Below, in pieces: positions 1 to 8,629 of a stretch of DNA of 64,000 bases (position 1 is the first letter of the stretch; every line of letters starts with the position of its first letter). Below the pieces are notes generated by a model, which saw only the letters and a list, made by a program, of their open reading frames with translations, was not told the DNA's origin and searched no databases. The stretch spans positions 1 to 64,000 of the forward strand of contig CANLXI010000007.1 of assembly GCA_947495035.1 (NCBI GenBank). Reading direction: 5' to 3'. Origin of the DNA: an uncultured Granulosicoccus sp. (lineage in GTDB: Bacteria; Pseudomonadota; Gammaproteobacteria; Granulosicoccales; Granulosicoccaceae). Both the position numbers and the translations under genes were made by a program.

Positions 1-84
1 AGGCAGTACCTGAGGCAGTACCTGAGGCAGTACCTGAGGCAGTACCTGAGGCAGTACCTGAGGCAGTACCTGAGGCAGTACCTG
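1..84. repeat. 12-bp tandem repeat array
   Basis: Seven perfect head-to-tail copies of AGGCAGTACCTG fill positions 1-84, and a partial copy (AGGCA) follows. The array begins at the window edge, so its full length is unknown. It lies about 60 bp beyond the stop codon of the MscS-type gene, on that gene's 3' side. I see no coding or regulatory reading for it. It resembles the other short tandem arrays at gene ends in this window. Confidence 0.95.
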
Positions 85-92
85 AGGCAAGT

Positions 93-117
93 AGCCCCCG
101 CGTTATTCGCCGGGGCT
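93..117 (-). terminator. Hairpin downstream of MscS-type gene
   Basis: AGCCCC (93-98) pairs with GGGGCT (112-117), and an inner GCG/CGC pair closes a TTATT loop. The hairpin lies 26 bp past the stop codon of the minus-strand MscS-type gene and directly beside the 12-bp tandem array. No T tract follows in either direction, so intrinsic termination is only inferred. Confidence 0.4.
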
Positions 118-142
118 CCGGAACCGAAGTGGCAGGGTTTCC

Positions 143-1060
143 TTATTCGTTGCCAGCCGAGGCCTCCTGCCTTATGGGCAGACTTTCCTTGAAGGTCAGT
201 GTGCGATAAGGGAACGGTATTTCGATACCTGCCTTGTCCAGCGCAGACTTGACGGCGGTGACCACCTCGCCGGTGGAACGGCGTACTCCCAGCGGTGTCG
301 ATTCGGTCCACCAGGCGATCTCTATATCGATACTGCTGCTGCCGAATGCCTTGGGAAATACCTGCACCGGCTTGTCCCTGGTCAGAGTCTCGCAGGCATT
401 CACAGCCTGGGTGATGACCTCGACTGCCTCACCGACGTCCACATCGTAGGCCACGCCAGTGGTCAGCATGACGCGCCGACTGGGTTCGCTGGTCAGAATG
501 GTCACCGGATTCTTGAAGAGGAAGGAATTGGGGACCACGGTCAGTTCGCCATTGGTCTCCCGGATGTAGCTCATGCGAACCAGAATGCGCTCCACCTTGC
601 CGACCAGACCCTCACACTCGATGTAGTCTCCTCGTTCGAAAGGGAAGCGCCAGAGGATGAGAATGCCGGCGAAGAAATTCTCGAAGATGTCCTTGAATGC
701 CAGGCCCACGGCAATCGACACCAGGCCCAGTCCGCCCAGAGCCTTGCTGGGGGTGAGGCCGGGAAACAGCACAATGGCCGTCAACAGCAGGCCCATCACC
801 CAGACGATGATGCTCAGCAGCCGCACGATAAGCTCCTTGACGGAATCGCGCTTGCTCCAGCTCTGCAACAGGCGTGTACCGAAGGCCGTTACCAGTCGGG
901 CCAGACCCCAGGTCAGCAGAAGAGTCAGCATGGCTCCGGCCAGAAACGGCAGATGCTCGATGAAGCTGAGCAGCATCTCTCCCAGGGTATTCAGTGCCGT
1001 GGATTGCACTTCCTCGAGGGAGTCGATCGAGTCCAGCGTACTGCCTTCGGTGTTTTCCAT
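143..1060 (-). CDS. Small-conductance mechanosensitive channel (MscS family)
   Basis: This is a 305-residue membrane protein of the MscS family, which opens under membrane tension to release solutes during hypo-osmotic shock. The N-terminal third carries about three hydrophobic segments (roughly residues 30-130). The pore-lining helix follows as a G/A-rich stretch (GGLGLVSIAVGLAFKDIFEN). The MscS beta domain comes next (RGDYIECEGLVGKVERI, then VPNSFLF), and a cytoplasmic alpha/beta domain follows. Length is close to that of E. coli MscS (286 aa). The gene stands alone, with a minus-strand neighbour 136 bp upstream. Family assignment is firm; ion selectivity cannot be read from the sequence. 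Confidence 0.93.
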   Translation of the reverse strand: MENTEGSTLDSIDSLEEVQSTALNTLGEMLLSFIEHLPFLAGAMLTLLLTWGLARLVTAFGTRLLQSWSKRDSVKELIVRLLSIIVWVMGLLLTAIVLFPGLTPSKALGGLGLVSIAVGLAFKDIFENFFAGILILWRFPFERGDYIECEGLVGKVERILVRMSYIRETNGELTVVPNSFLFKNPVTILTSEPSRRVMLTTGVAYDVDVGEAVEVITQAVNACETLTRDKPVQVFPKAFGSSSIDIEIAWWTESTPLGVRRSTGEVVTAVKSALDKAGIEIPFPYRTLTFKESLPIRQEASAGNE

Positions 1061-1196
1061 GTGCTGCCTGTCTCTTCGTCATCATCCGGTGGCGCTCAAC
1101 CTTGCCCTGCCGCGAGCCCGTCGAATGGTCTGTGTAAAAATTGCAAGAATCCCAGCGGCGTCGTGGTGAAGGTCACCCGCGCTCGAGACTTGCCGA

Positions 1197-2159
1197 TCAA
1201 TCCCCGGAGGGAATCGGGGCGACCGTATCTGCGACAGTGGCTCCGCGCTCTCCCATGGGGCGATCCGGGCCAAGTGTCGTGTCGCGGCGTGTCTGATGTT
1301 CCATCTCGGCGTTGAGCGAGGCGCCCAGAATGATGGCGTAGCTGCTGATGAACAGCCACAACAGCATCACGACGATGGCGCTCAGAGCGCCATAGGTTTC
1401 GTTGTAGCTGCCGAACTGACTGGCATACAGGGAAAACAGGGCGGAGCCTGACAACCACATGAGGGTGGCCACTATGGCGCCGGTCGACAGCCAGCGCCAC
1501 TTGGCCGGACGACGTGCGGGGGCGAATCGGTACAGCGTGGCGATGGCCAGAGACACCACGGCCACGAAGACCAGCCATCTGACTATCGGTACGAACAGGT
1601 TCCACCAGTCGGGCAGATGAAACAGGGCTGTAATGGATGGCAGCACAACCAGCAGAACCAGGATGACAACCATGAACAGGACCGCGGCTGCCGTCATCAG
1701 GTAAGTGACAAGGTTGAGGGTGAAGAAGCCGCGCGTTTCCGGTTCCCGATAGGCCACCCCGATAGCGCGTGTCAGAGCGTCCACACCCTTGTGTGCACTC
1801 CAGATGGCCAGCAGGATGCCGCCGATCAACTTGATGCTCAAACCTTCGCTGGGTCGCGAACTCAATGCACTCAACTGCTCGTCGAAAATGCTCATGACAT
1901 CGCCGGGCAGGAAGGCCTGAGCCTTTGCCAGGTGTTCCGCCACGGTCTGCGGGTCAGCCATCAGTGCGTAGGTAGTCACGATGGCGGCCAGCGCAGGGAA
2001 GATTGCCAGCAGGGAATAGAAGGCGACCCCGGCGGCCAGAATGGAGATGTTCTGCTCGCCGATGCGATTGAAGAGTCGCCTTGCGATATCCCACCACCCC
2101 AGCAAGGTAATCCGGTACGGGACGCGCGCCTGGCGGCCTCGGGTGTTCTCGTCCGTCAT
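1197..2159 (-). CDS. YihY/BrkB-family inner-membrane protein
   Basis: A polytopic membrane protein of about 320 residues of the YihY/BrkB (virulence factor BrkB) family. Family landmarks are AAGVAFYSLLAIFPALAA near the N-terminus, the SAHKGVDALTRAIGVAY motif, five to six hydrophobic segments, and a polar C-terminal tail. The family was once misnamed RNase BN, and its transport or structural role is not established. I chose the ATG at 2159; an in-frame GTG at 2183 would add eight residues but has no better ribosome site. It is codirectional with the MscS-type gene, and both are envelope proteins. Confidence 0.88.
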   Translation of the reverse strand: MTDENTRGRQARVPYRITLLGWWDIARRLFNRIGEQNISILAAGVAFYSLLAIFPALAAIVTTYALMADPQTVAEHLAKAQAFLPGDVMSIFDEQLSALSSRPSEGLSIKLIGGILLAIWSAHKGVDALTRAIGVAYREPETRGFFTLNLVTYLMTAAAVLFMVVILVLLVVLPSITALFHLPDWWNLFVPIVRWLVFVAVVSLAIATLYRFAPARRPAKWRWLSTGAIVATLMWLSGSALFSLYASQFGSYNETYGALSAIVVMLLWLFISSYAIILGASLNAEMEHQTRRDTTLGPDRPMGERGATVADTVAPIPSGD

Positions 2160-2309
2160 GACTTCCGATTTCGATTGTTGCACGCCCGGATTTCAACACA
2201 GGGGGCGCTGACGGCAGCCCGATCCGGCCCGGTCTTGTAGAACTTACAGGACGAAAGGATGCGCAGGACTTTGCCTTAGTCTGAAATCAATCACAGCGGA
2301 GTAGCAATC

Positions 2310-2819
2310 ATGGTCGACAAACTCGTGTTCTCGGCGGGCAATGCCGAGTCGGGCAGAAAAGTAGTGGACATGCTGAAAGCCGAGGGAGTGGATGAGTCGC
2401 GCATCAGCGTCATCGGCAAGGATGCACAGCCAATCGAAGACATGCCGGATCCTGGTGAATTCGAGAACGATGTGGTACCGGGCAGCAAGCGAGGGGCACT
2501 GGTAGGTGGTGCGACAGGTCTGCTGGCCGGGCTGGGTGCCATCGTGATTGCGCCGGGGCTGGCACTGGGAGGAGCAGCACTTGCATTGGCAACGGCCGGC
2601 GGTGCCACCTTTGGCGTGCTGGCGTCATCGCTGATCGGCTCATCGGTGCCCAACAGTCAACTGCGTGAGTACGAAGAGGCCATTGCGCGCGGCGAAGTGC
2701 TGATGGTGGTGGAGCTGGAAGAGGGGCAACGCAGCTCGGAACTTCGTGCCAGATTGCAGCAGGCATTCCCGGAACTGACATTCCATGGTGAGATCGACGC
2801 AGTGCCGCCGGTAGTCTAG
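2310..2819 (+). CDS. Glycine-zipper stress-type protein, function unknown
   Basis: A 169-residue protein with three parts. The N-terminal alpha/beta segment (KLVFSAGNAESGRKVVDML) resembles general-stress or DUF1269-like proteins. A central Gly/Ala-rich hydrophobic stretch (residues 65-115) is rich in GxxxG patterns typical of glycine zippers. The acidic C-terminal part has a second beta-alpha unit (EVLMVVELEEGQRSSELRAR). The central stretch could insert into a membrane or drive oligomerisation. No enzyme motif is visible. It is transcribed divergently from the BrkB-type gene and converges on the FrnE-like gene, and a strong hairpin follows it. The function is not known to me. Confidence 0.75.
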   Translation: MVDKLVFSAGNAESGRKVVDMLKAEGVDESRISVIGKDAQPIEDMPDPGEFENDVVPGSKRGALVGGATGLLAGLGAIVIAPGLALGGAALALATAGGATFGVLASSLIGSSVPNSQLREYEEAIARGEVLMVVELEEGQRSSELRARLQQAFPELTFHGEIDAVPPVV

Positions 2820-2873
2820 ACGAAGCTGAAGCGTCGACCGGATCCTCGCAGGAGTCGGTCATGGAAGGAGGTC

Positions 2874-2904
2874 GTTACCCCGTGGTATCGGACCACGGGG
2901 TAAC
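2874..2904. terminator. Perfect 13-bp hairpin between convergent genes
   Basis: GTTACCCCGTGGT (2874-2886) and its exact reverse complement ACCACGGGGTAAC (2892-2904) flank a 5-nt loop. It sits 55 bp after the stop of the stress-type gene and just ahead of the 7-bp tandem array that reaches the stop of the convergent oxidoreductase gene. There is no T tract, so it may act as a bidirectional terminator or as an mRNA 3'-end stabiliser. Confidence 0.6.
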
Positions 2905-2915
2905 ACTGGCATCAT

Positions 2916-2971
2916 GGGCTCAGGGCTCAGGGCTCAGGGCTCAGGGCTCAGGGCTCAGGGCTCAGGGCTCA
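2916..2971. repeat. 7-bp tandem repeat array, eight copies
   Basis: Eight perfect copies of GGGCTCA. The final TCA of the last copy is the reverse complement of the TGA stop codon of the minus-strand FrnE-like gene, so the array ends inside that gene. The plus strand carries eight GGG runs separated by 4-nt CTCA loops. This satisfies the usual sequence rule for intramolecular G-quadruplexes (four G3 runs with loops of 1-7 nt). Confidence 0.97.
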
Positions 2972-3601
2972 GGCTGATTCGGCTTCGACCTGTTTCAGTG
3001 CAGCACTGAAATTCTCCACTCCCTGTGCTCCACTGAGCAGGTACTTTTCCTCGAGTATCACGGCTGGAACTCCCTGAATGCCGCGTGACACCCACAGTCT
3101 TTCATTCTCACGAACCGTCTCGGCATAGCGCTGATCCTCCAGCACGGCTGCGGCTTCCTCCCTGTCAAGCCCGACGCTTTCCGCGCGATCGATCAGCACC
3201 TGATGGTTGCTGACATCGAGCTCTTCGGTGAAGTAGGCGAGAAACAGGGATTGCTTCAGTTCGTTCTTCAGTCCCTTGGTTTCTGCCCAGTGCATCAGCT
3301 GGTGAGCGTCATGGGTGTTGCGGATATGCGACTCTTCACTGAAGTTGAATTCGATACCGAGTTCGGCGCCGATGGCTACCAGCTGCTGACGGTTCCTGTC
3401 GCTGTCCTCGGCGCTGGAGCCATACTTTCGCATGACATGATCCCGCAGCTGTTCGCCTTCGGGCGGCATGTCGGGGTTCAGTTCGAAGGGGTGCCAGTGG
3501 ATGTCGGCTTCGATGCCGGTCTGTTCGAGGGCTTGTTGCAATTGCCGATAGCCGACGATACACCAGGGGCAGACAACGTCTGAAACAATATCTATTTTCA
3601 T
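2969..3601 (-). CDS. DsbA-family (FrnE-like) thiol oxidoreductase
   Basis: A 210-residue cytosolic thioredoxin-fold protein of the FrnE/2-hydroxychromene-2-carboxylate isomerase-like DsbA branch. The redox motif CPWC lies at residues 12-15 (DVVCPWCIVG). The cis-proline region GIQGVPAVILEEKY is near residue 180, and the alpha-helical insertion is typical of FrnE. No signal peptide is present, so this is not the periplasmic DsbA. The likely role is disulfide or thiol chemistry in the cytoplasm. It starts at ATG 3601, and its TGA stop lies inside the 7-bp tandem array. Confidence 0.92.
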   Translation of the reverse strand: MKIDIVSDVVCPWCIVGYRQLQQALEQTGIEADIHWHPFELNPDMPPEGEQLRDHVMRKYGSSAEDSDRNRQQLVAIGAELGIEFNFSEESHIRNTHDAHQLMHWAETKGLKNELKQSLFLAYFTEELDVSNHQVLIDRAESVGLDREEAAAVLEDQRYAETVRENERLWVSRGIQGVPAVILEEKYLLSGAQGVENFSAALKQVEAESA

Positions 3602-3888
3602 GCGGGCAGGTCCGGTTCGATCATTCTGGATCGGTTGTCAGCTGCCGCAGCATCGTTGCAACGGGAATCACGTCGTTGCACGACACTCGGAGCCGTTCAG
3701 GGGGTAGGTAGTGAGTCTGGGGCTTATCGACGCTGAGACAAGTCCCGGTGCACAAGCAGGGGGCGCTACCGGTCTGCATGGGGCAAGGCGCTGTCTGTTT
3801 CTCAGTCCGGATGATGGGCACCACCAGCGTATCCCATTGCGGTTTGGCTCGGGGTACACTGCCCGCACTGCAACCATCCTGTTCGCCC
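3602..3888. other. Divergent intergenic region, no gene recognised
   Basis: A stretch of 287 bp between the divergent FrnE-like gene and the nucleoside ABC operon. It contains two small dyads, CGTTGCAACG and GTCGT-TGC-ACGAC, near 3654-3683. I looked for a purine or other known riboswitch core ahead of the ABC genes and did not find one. Promoters for both flanking genes must lie here, but none is clear enough to place. Confidence 0.6.
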
Positions 3889-5442
3889 ATGCCAGAATCA
3901 AGATCGCCGATGGCGGAACCCGACAAGGGCTCACCGCTGGTGGAAATGAGGAATATTTCCAAGGCCTACCCGGGTTGTCTGGCCAATGACAGCATAGACC
4001 TGCAGCTGCGCAGTGGTGGCATTCATGCGTTGCTGGGCGAGAACGGCGCAGGCAAGAGCACGCTGGTGAAGATTCTCTACGGCCTGCTCGCCAGTGATTC
4101 GGGTGACATCCTCTGGCAGGGCAAGCCGGTCCACATCGCCTCCCCGGCGGTGGCCCGAGAGCTGGGTATCGCCATGGTGTTTCAGCATTTCTCGCTGTTC
4201 GACTCCCTGAACGTGCTGGAGAACATTGCTCTGGGGATGGATGTGGATGCCGATGATGCGCTCCGGCAGCGCATCATCGAGGTGTCGACGCGTTACGGTC
4301 TGCCACTGGATCCTGCTCGCTCGGTATACAGCCTGTCAGTCGGCGAGCGGCAGCGCATCGAGATCGTGCGCTGCCTGCTGCAGGATCCCCGCCTGCTGAT
4401 CATGGACGAACCCACCTCGGTGTTGACACCGGCGGAGGTCAGTGAGTTGTTCGTCACGCTGAAGCGTCTGGCCGAGGAAGGCATGGCCATTCTCTACATC
4501 AGTCACAAGCTGGAGGAAATACGTCAGCTGTGTGATGAGGCCACCATTCTTCGTTCCGGCCGGAAAGTGGCGGAGGCCGATCCTCGGGCAGAATCCGCCA
4601 GGGGGCTGGCCACTCTGATGATGGGCAGTGAGGTGCCGGACGCCGGGGACAGTCGACAGGGGACCGCTGGGGATCTGTTGCTGGATCTGCACGATCTGTC
4701 GCTGCCGGCGGTGGACAGTCATGACATTGCTCTGCACCATCTGCGCTTGCAGCTGCGCGCCGGCGAGATCGTCGGTATTGCCGGCGTGGCGGGCAATGGT
4801 CAGGACGAACTGATGCTGGCGATTTCCGGAGAGCGCCGTCTGCAGCAGGCAGATTCATTGTCGCTCTGCGGCAAGGCCATCGGTCGGCAGGGTGCCGCCG
4901 AACGTCGTCGTCAGGGGTTGTGCTGTGTGCCGGAAGAGCGACTGGGCCATGCCGCGGTTCCCTCGCTGTCCCTGGCCGAGAATGCCTTTCTGACCGCTCA
5001 CCATCGCAAGCCTCTGGGGTTTTCCTGGCTCACGTCGGCGTCGCGCAGTCGACGTTTTGCCAGTGACATCATCCAGCGATTCAACGTTCAGTGTCACGGG
5101 CCCCAGGCGCTTGCCAGTAGCCTGTCGGGCGGCAATCTGCAGAAATTCATCGTGGGGCGGGAAATACTTCAGGCACCACGGGTACTGGTGGTTTCGCAAC
5201 CCACCTGGGGCGTGGATGCCGGTGCCGCCCTGGCCATACACGAGGCCATTCGTGAGCTGGCTGATCAGGGCGCTGCCGTTCTGATGGTCTCTCAGGATCT
5301 GGATGAATTGATGCAGAACTGCGAACGTATCGGGGCGCTGTGTGCAGGACGGCTCTCGGCCTTCCATCGCGTGCAGGACGTGACCGTGCAACAGGTCGGA
5401 CTCCTGATGGGTGGAGAAGAATTGAGCGGAGCCAATGCATGA
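3889..5442 (+). CDS. Nucleoside-type ABC importer, double ATP-binding protein
   Basis: A tandem ATPase of about 517 residues, of the NupO/YufO (RbsA-like) type that energises BmpA-family nucleoside importers. The N-terminal half has an intact Walker A (GENGAGKST), signature (LSVGERQR) and Walker B (LLIMDEPTSVL). The C-terminal half has lost the Walker A (GVAGNGQDE), keeps LSGGNLQKF, and has SQPTWGVD in place of a DEPT box, as is usual for this family. I chose ATG 3889; ATG 3910 is an alternative, and no strong ribosome site decides between them. Its stop overlaps the next start (ATGA at 5439), so it is translationally coupled to the permeases. Confidence 0.92.
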   Translation: MPESRSPMAEPDKGSPLVEMRNISKAYPGCLANDSIDLQLRSGGIHALLGENGAGKSTLVKILYGLLASDSGDILWQGKPVHIASPAVARELGIAMVFQHFSLFDSLNVLENIALGMDVDADDALRQRIIEVSTRYGLPLDPARSVYSLSVGERQRIEIVRCLLQDPRLLIMDEPTSVLTPAEVSELFVTLKRLAEEGMAILYISHKLEEIRQLCDEATILRSGRKVAEADPRAESARGLATLMMGSEVPDAGDSRQGTAGDLLLDLHDLSLPAVDSHDIALHHLRLQLRAGEIVGIAGVAGNGQDELMLAISGERRLQQADSLSLCGKAIGRQGAAERRRQGLCCVPEERLGHAAVPSLSLAENAFLTAHHRKPLGFSWLTSASRSRRFASDIIQRFNVQCHGPQALASSLSGGNLQKFIVGREILQAPRVLVVSQPTWGVDAGAALAIHEAIRELADQGAAVLMVSQDLDELMQNCERIGALCAGRLSAFHRVQDVTVQQVGLLMGGEELSGANA

Positions 5443-6491
5443 TCACCTTGCAGAGAAGGGCTGATCCGTCGCGCCTGATGGGGTATCTGGCACCACTGCT
5501 GGCGCTGGGGATCACGCTGCTGGCGGGTTTGCTGTTGTTCGCTGTTCTCGGGGTGCCGATCGGTGCAGCCTTCTACGCCTTCTTCATCGAACCTGTCAGC
5601 AGTCTGTACGGTTGGGCGGAGCTGGGTGTGAAGGCCGCACCGTTGATCATCATCGGCGTCGCCCTGTCGATCGGTTTTCGTGCGCAGGTATGGAATATCG
5701 GGGCGGAGGGGCAGTTGATACTCGGTGGCATCGCAGGCGCTGCCGTGGCGCTGCTGTTTCATGAAAACGATGCCTGGTATGTGCTGCCGTTGATGATGCT
5801 GGCAGGCATGATCGGTGGCATGGCCTGGGCCGCCATCCCCGCGCTGTTGAAGACACGCTTCAATGTCAACGAGATCCTGACCAGTCTCATGCTGACCTAT
5901 GTGGCGGCACTGCTGCTGTCCTGGCTGGTCTCCGGGCCCATGCGTGATCCGGATGGTTTCAATTTCCCGGAGTCGCGCATGTTTCATGATGCCGCTCTGT
6001 TGCCACGCATTCTGGAAGGAACGCGTTTGCATGCCGGTGCCATGGTTGCGGTGGCTGTGGTGCTGGCCGGCTGGGTTCTGCTGAGCCGTACACTGTTGGG
6101 ATTTGCGTTGCGCGTCAATGGTGCGGCTCCGCGCGCCGGTGCGCATGCCGGCTTCAGCCAGCGGAAACTGATCTGGACGGCACTGATGATCGGTGGTGGA
6201 TGTGCGGGTCTGGCCGGGCTGTTCGAGGTGGCGGGTCCCATCGGTCAGCTGCTGCCGAGCATTTCACCGGGCTACGGATTCACGGCCATCATCGTGGCCT
6301 TTCTGGGACGCCTGCATCCGGTTGGTGTGCTGTTTGCCGGACTGGTCATGGCGCTCTCCTATCTGGGCGGAGAGACTGCGCAGATAACCCTGAGCCTGCC
6401 GTTGGCCGTGACCGGTGTCTTTCAGGGCATGCTGCTGTTCTTCCTGCTGGCCACCGATGTGCTCATCAACTACCGCGTGGTGTTCAAGTGA
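5439..6491 (+). CDS. Nucleoside-type ABC importer permease 1 (NupP/YufP-like)
   Basis: A 350-residue inner-membrane permease of the branched-chain/RbsC superfamily, matching the larger of the two Bmp-system permeases. It has about eight to nine hydrophobic segments and the family signature RAQVWNIGAEGQLILGGI near residues 75-95. A conserved GYGFTAIIVAFLGRLHPVG stretch lies near the C-terminus. The start is taken at the ATGA overlap with the ATPase gene. It should pair with the next gene product to form the channel. The ribose-type alternative is less likely because the partner binding protein is Bmp-family. Confidence 0.9.
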   Translation: MITLQRRADPSRLMGYLAPLLALGITLLAGLLLFAVLGVPIGAAFYAFFIEPVSSLYGWAELGVKAAPLIIIGVALSIGFRAQVWNIGAEGQLILGGIAGAAVALLFHENDAWYVLPLMMLAGMIGGMAWAAIPALLKTRFNVNEILTSLMLTYVAALLLSWLVSGPMRDPDGFNFPESRMFHDAALLPRILEGTRLHAGAMVAVAVVLAGWVLLSRTLLGFALRVNGAAPRAGAHAGFSQRKLIWTALMIGGGCAGLAGLFEVAGPIGQLLPSISPGYGFTAIIVAFLGRLHPVGVLFAGLVMALSYLGGETAQITLSLPLAVTGVFQGMLLFFLLATDVLINYRVVFK

Positions 6492-6501
6492 GGAACGAAT
6501 C

Positions 6502-7425
6502 ATGAACGAGACTCTGATACTCACGATTCTGACCATCATCACCGCTGCCACGCCCTTGGTGTATGCCGCGATCGGTGAACTGGTGGTTGAACGTTCGGGT
6601 GTGCTCAACCTGGGGGTCGAGGGCATGATGCTCGGTGGCGCTGTCTGCAGCTTTGCGGTGGCCCATCACAGTGGCAGCGCCACATTGGCCATTCTGGCGG
6701 GTCTGCTCGCAGGCATGCTGCTGGCGCTGATCTTCGCCTTTCTGACATTGAGCCTGCAATCCTCGCAAGTGGCGACGGGGCTGGCCTTGACCATCTTCGG
6801 TATCGGGCTCAGCGCGCTGCTGGGTCAATCACTGGTCGGCATCGCCTTCGCCGGACTTCCCAGTCTGCAGGTTCCCTGGCTCAGCGAACTGCCGGTGCTC
6901 GGGCGATTGCTGTTCAGCCACGATGCAATGGTCTATGGTTCCTTCGCCATCGTGCTGCTGGTGTCCTGGTTTCTCAATCGGACTCGGGCCGGTCTGGTCC
7001 TGCGCGCCGTGGGTGATTCGCATGACGCGGCTCATGCACTGGGCATCAAGGTCATTCGGGTACGTTACCTGGCCACTCTGTTCGGCGGAGCCTGTGCGGG
7101 CCTGGGGGGCGCCTATCTGTCGCTGGTATACACCCCGATGTGGGTAGAGAACATGAGTGCGGGGCGAGGCTGGATTGCTCTGGCGCTGGTGGTCTTCGCC
7201 GTCTGGCAGCCGGGTCGATTGCTGCTCGGCGCCTATCTCTTCGGTGGCATCAGCATCCTGCAATTGCACGGTCAGGCGCTCGGAATTAATGTGCCATCGC
7301 AGCTGATGTCGATGCTACCCTACCTGACAACAATACTGGTTCTGGTGCTGATTTCTCGCGACCGTGGCCGTATCCGGCGCAACGCTCCGGCCAGTATCGG
7401 TCAGTCCTTCCACCCGACAACCTGA
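6502..7425 (+). CDS. Nucleoside-type ABC importer permease 2 (NupQ/YufQ-like)
   Basis: A 307-residue permease, the smaller partner of the pair. It shows the matching signature RSGVLNLGVEGMMLGGA near residues 33-50, about eight hydrophobic segments, and the conserved AGRGWIALALVVFAVWQPG stretch. ATG 6502 is preceded by an AGGAA ribosome site 10 bp after the stop of permease 1. The hydrophobic pattern and motif match the NupQ/YufQ type closely. Confidence 0.9.
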   Translation: MNETLILTILTIITAATPLVYAAIGELVVERSGVLNLGVEGMMLGGAVCSFAVAHHSGSATLAILAGLLAGMLLALIFAFLTLSLQSSQVATGLALTIFGIGLSALLGQSLVGIAFAGLPSLQVPWLSELPVLGRLLFSHDAMVYGSFAIVLLVSWFLNRTRAGLVLRAVGDSHDAAHALGIKVIRVRYLATLFGGACAGLGGAYLSLVYTPMWVENMSAGRGWIALALVVFAVWQPGRLLLGAYLFGGISILQLHGQALGINVPSQLMSMLPYLTTILVLVLISRDRGRIRRNAPASIGQSFHPTT

Positions 7426-7468
7426 TGGTGACGTTCATTCAGGGCGAATTCACAAAGCGGAGATGTTC

Positions 7469-8557
7469 ATGTCAATAAGTGCGTATCTGAAACGAGCCGG
7501 GCTGGTGTTCGGCGCTGCAGTACTGTCTGCTGCAGCATTGTCTGCACAGGCTGCGGATCCTTTCAAGGTCGGGTTTGTCTATGTCGGACCGGTAGGAGAT
7601 CATGGCTGGACCTACCGACACGACGTCGGTCGTCAGGCGATTCAGGACGAATTCGGCAATGATGTGGAAACCACCTTTGTCGAGAGCGTTCCGGAAGGTG
7701 CCGACGCGGAGCGAGTCATTCGCAAGCTGGCCAGCAGTGGTCACGACCTGATCTTCACCACCTCATTCGGCTTCATGAACCCGACCGTGAAAGTGGCCCG
7801 TGATTTTCCCGGCGTCAAATTCGAACATGCCACCGGCTACAAGCGAGCCGACAATGTATCCACCTATGGCGCACGCTTCTACGAGGGGCGGGCGGTCATC
7901 GGCACCATTGCGGGCATGATGACCAAGACCAATACTGTCGGCTATATCGGATCCTTTCCCATTCCAGAGGTCGTCCGTGGCATCAATGCCTTCACCATCG
8001 CCATGCGCAAGGTCAACCCCGATGCCGAAGTGAAGGTCGTCTGGGTCAACAGCTGGTACGACCCGGGCAAGGAAGCGGATGCAGCGAAGGCGCTGATCGA
8101 TCAGGGAGCGGACATCATCACGCAGCACACCGATTCTCCAGCGCCATTGCAGGTGGCCGAGGAAAGAGGTGTGCTGGGTTTTGGTCAGGCATCCGACATG
8201 TCTGCCTTCGCACCGAAGTCGCAGCTGACGTCCATCATCGATAACTGGGACAGCTACTACGTGGATCGCACGCGCGCCGCCATGGAAGGAAGCTGGGAAT
8301 CCTCGGATACCTGGGGAGGCATTGCATCAGGCATGGTGGCGTTTCCCGAATACAGTGCCGATGTTCCTGATGATGTCAAGGCGGCCGCCGAGGTGGTGCG
8401 CGAAGGTATCATCGATGGCAGTTTTCACCCTTTCCAGGGACCGATCATGGATCAGTCCGGCAAGGAAGTCCTGCCTGAAGGGGAAGTCTATGATGACAAG
8501 ACCTTGCTGGGCATGAACTTCTATGTGCAGGGCGTGCAGGGCGATTTGCCGCAGTAG
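7469..8557 (+). CDS. BMP-family periplasmic nucleoside-binding protein
   Basis: A 362-residue substrate-binding protein of the BMP/Med/PnrA family, whose characterised members bind purine nucleosides. It has a Sec signal peptide ending ALSAQA-AD. The typical N-terminal FKVGFVYVGPVGDHGWTY follows, and the family motifs TTSFGFMNP and SYYVDRTRAAMEGSWE come later. No lipobox cysteine is present, so it is probably soluble in the periplasm. ATG 7469 has a GCGGAG site six bases upstream; the in-frame ATG at 7463 overlaps that site. It lies at the 3' end of its operon, after the permeases. A hairpin follows. Confidence 0.93.
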   Translation: MSISAYLKRAGLVFGAAVLSAAALSAQAADPFKVGFVYVGPVGDHGWTYRHDVGRQAIQDEFGNDVETTFVESVPEGADAERVIRKLASSGHDLIFTTSFGFMNPTVKVARDFPGVKFEHATGYKRADNVSTYGARFYEGRAVIGTIAGMMTKTNTVGYIGSFPIPEVVRGINAFTIAMRKVNPDAEVKVVWVNSWYDPGKEADAAKALIDQGADIITQHTDSPAPLQVAEERGVLGFGQASDMSAFAPKSQLTSIIDNWDSYYVDRTRAAMEGSWESSDTWGGIASGMVAFPEYSADVPDDVKAAAEVVREGIIDGSFHPFQGPIMDQSGKEVLPEGEVYDDKTLLGMNFYVQGVQGDLPQ

Positions 8558-8568
8558 TTCATGATGTG

Positions 8569-8614
8569 CGGCGACAGTGCAGCTCTGGTTGCCAAGGCCA
8601 GAGCCCTGTCGCCG
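8569..8614. terminator. Two-part stem-loop after nucleoside ABC operon
   Basis: CGGCGACAG (8569-8577) pairs with CTGTCGCCG (8606-8614), and an inner stem CTCTGG/CCAGAG (8583-8588 with 8598-8603) caps it. It begins 11 bp after the stop of the binding-protein gene and ends 15 bp before the stop of the convergent DMT exporter, so it could serve both. It lacks a T tract. Confidence 0.55.
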
Positions 8615-8629
8615 AGCAAGACGGGCTGT

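Noticed and set aside
1..84. CRISPR array
   Set aside because: Units are 7-12 bp and contiguous, with no spacers and no cas genes anywhere in the window. The same applies to the arrays near 2916 and 47691.
2240..2284. SigmaE-type promoter (GAACTT and TCTGA) before the stress-type gene
   Set aside because: The two boxes are 34 bp apart, far more than the 16-17 bp such promoters need.
3602..3888. Purine or other riboswitch ahead of the nucleoside ABC operon
   Set aside because: I looked on both strands for purine, TPP and cobalamin core motifs and found no convincing match.
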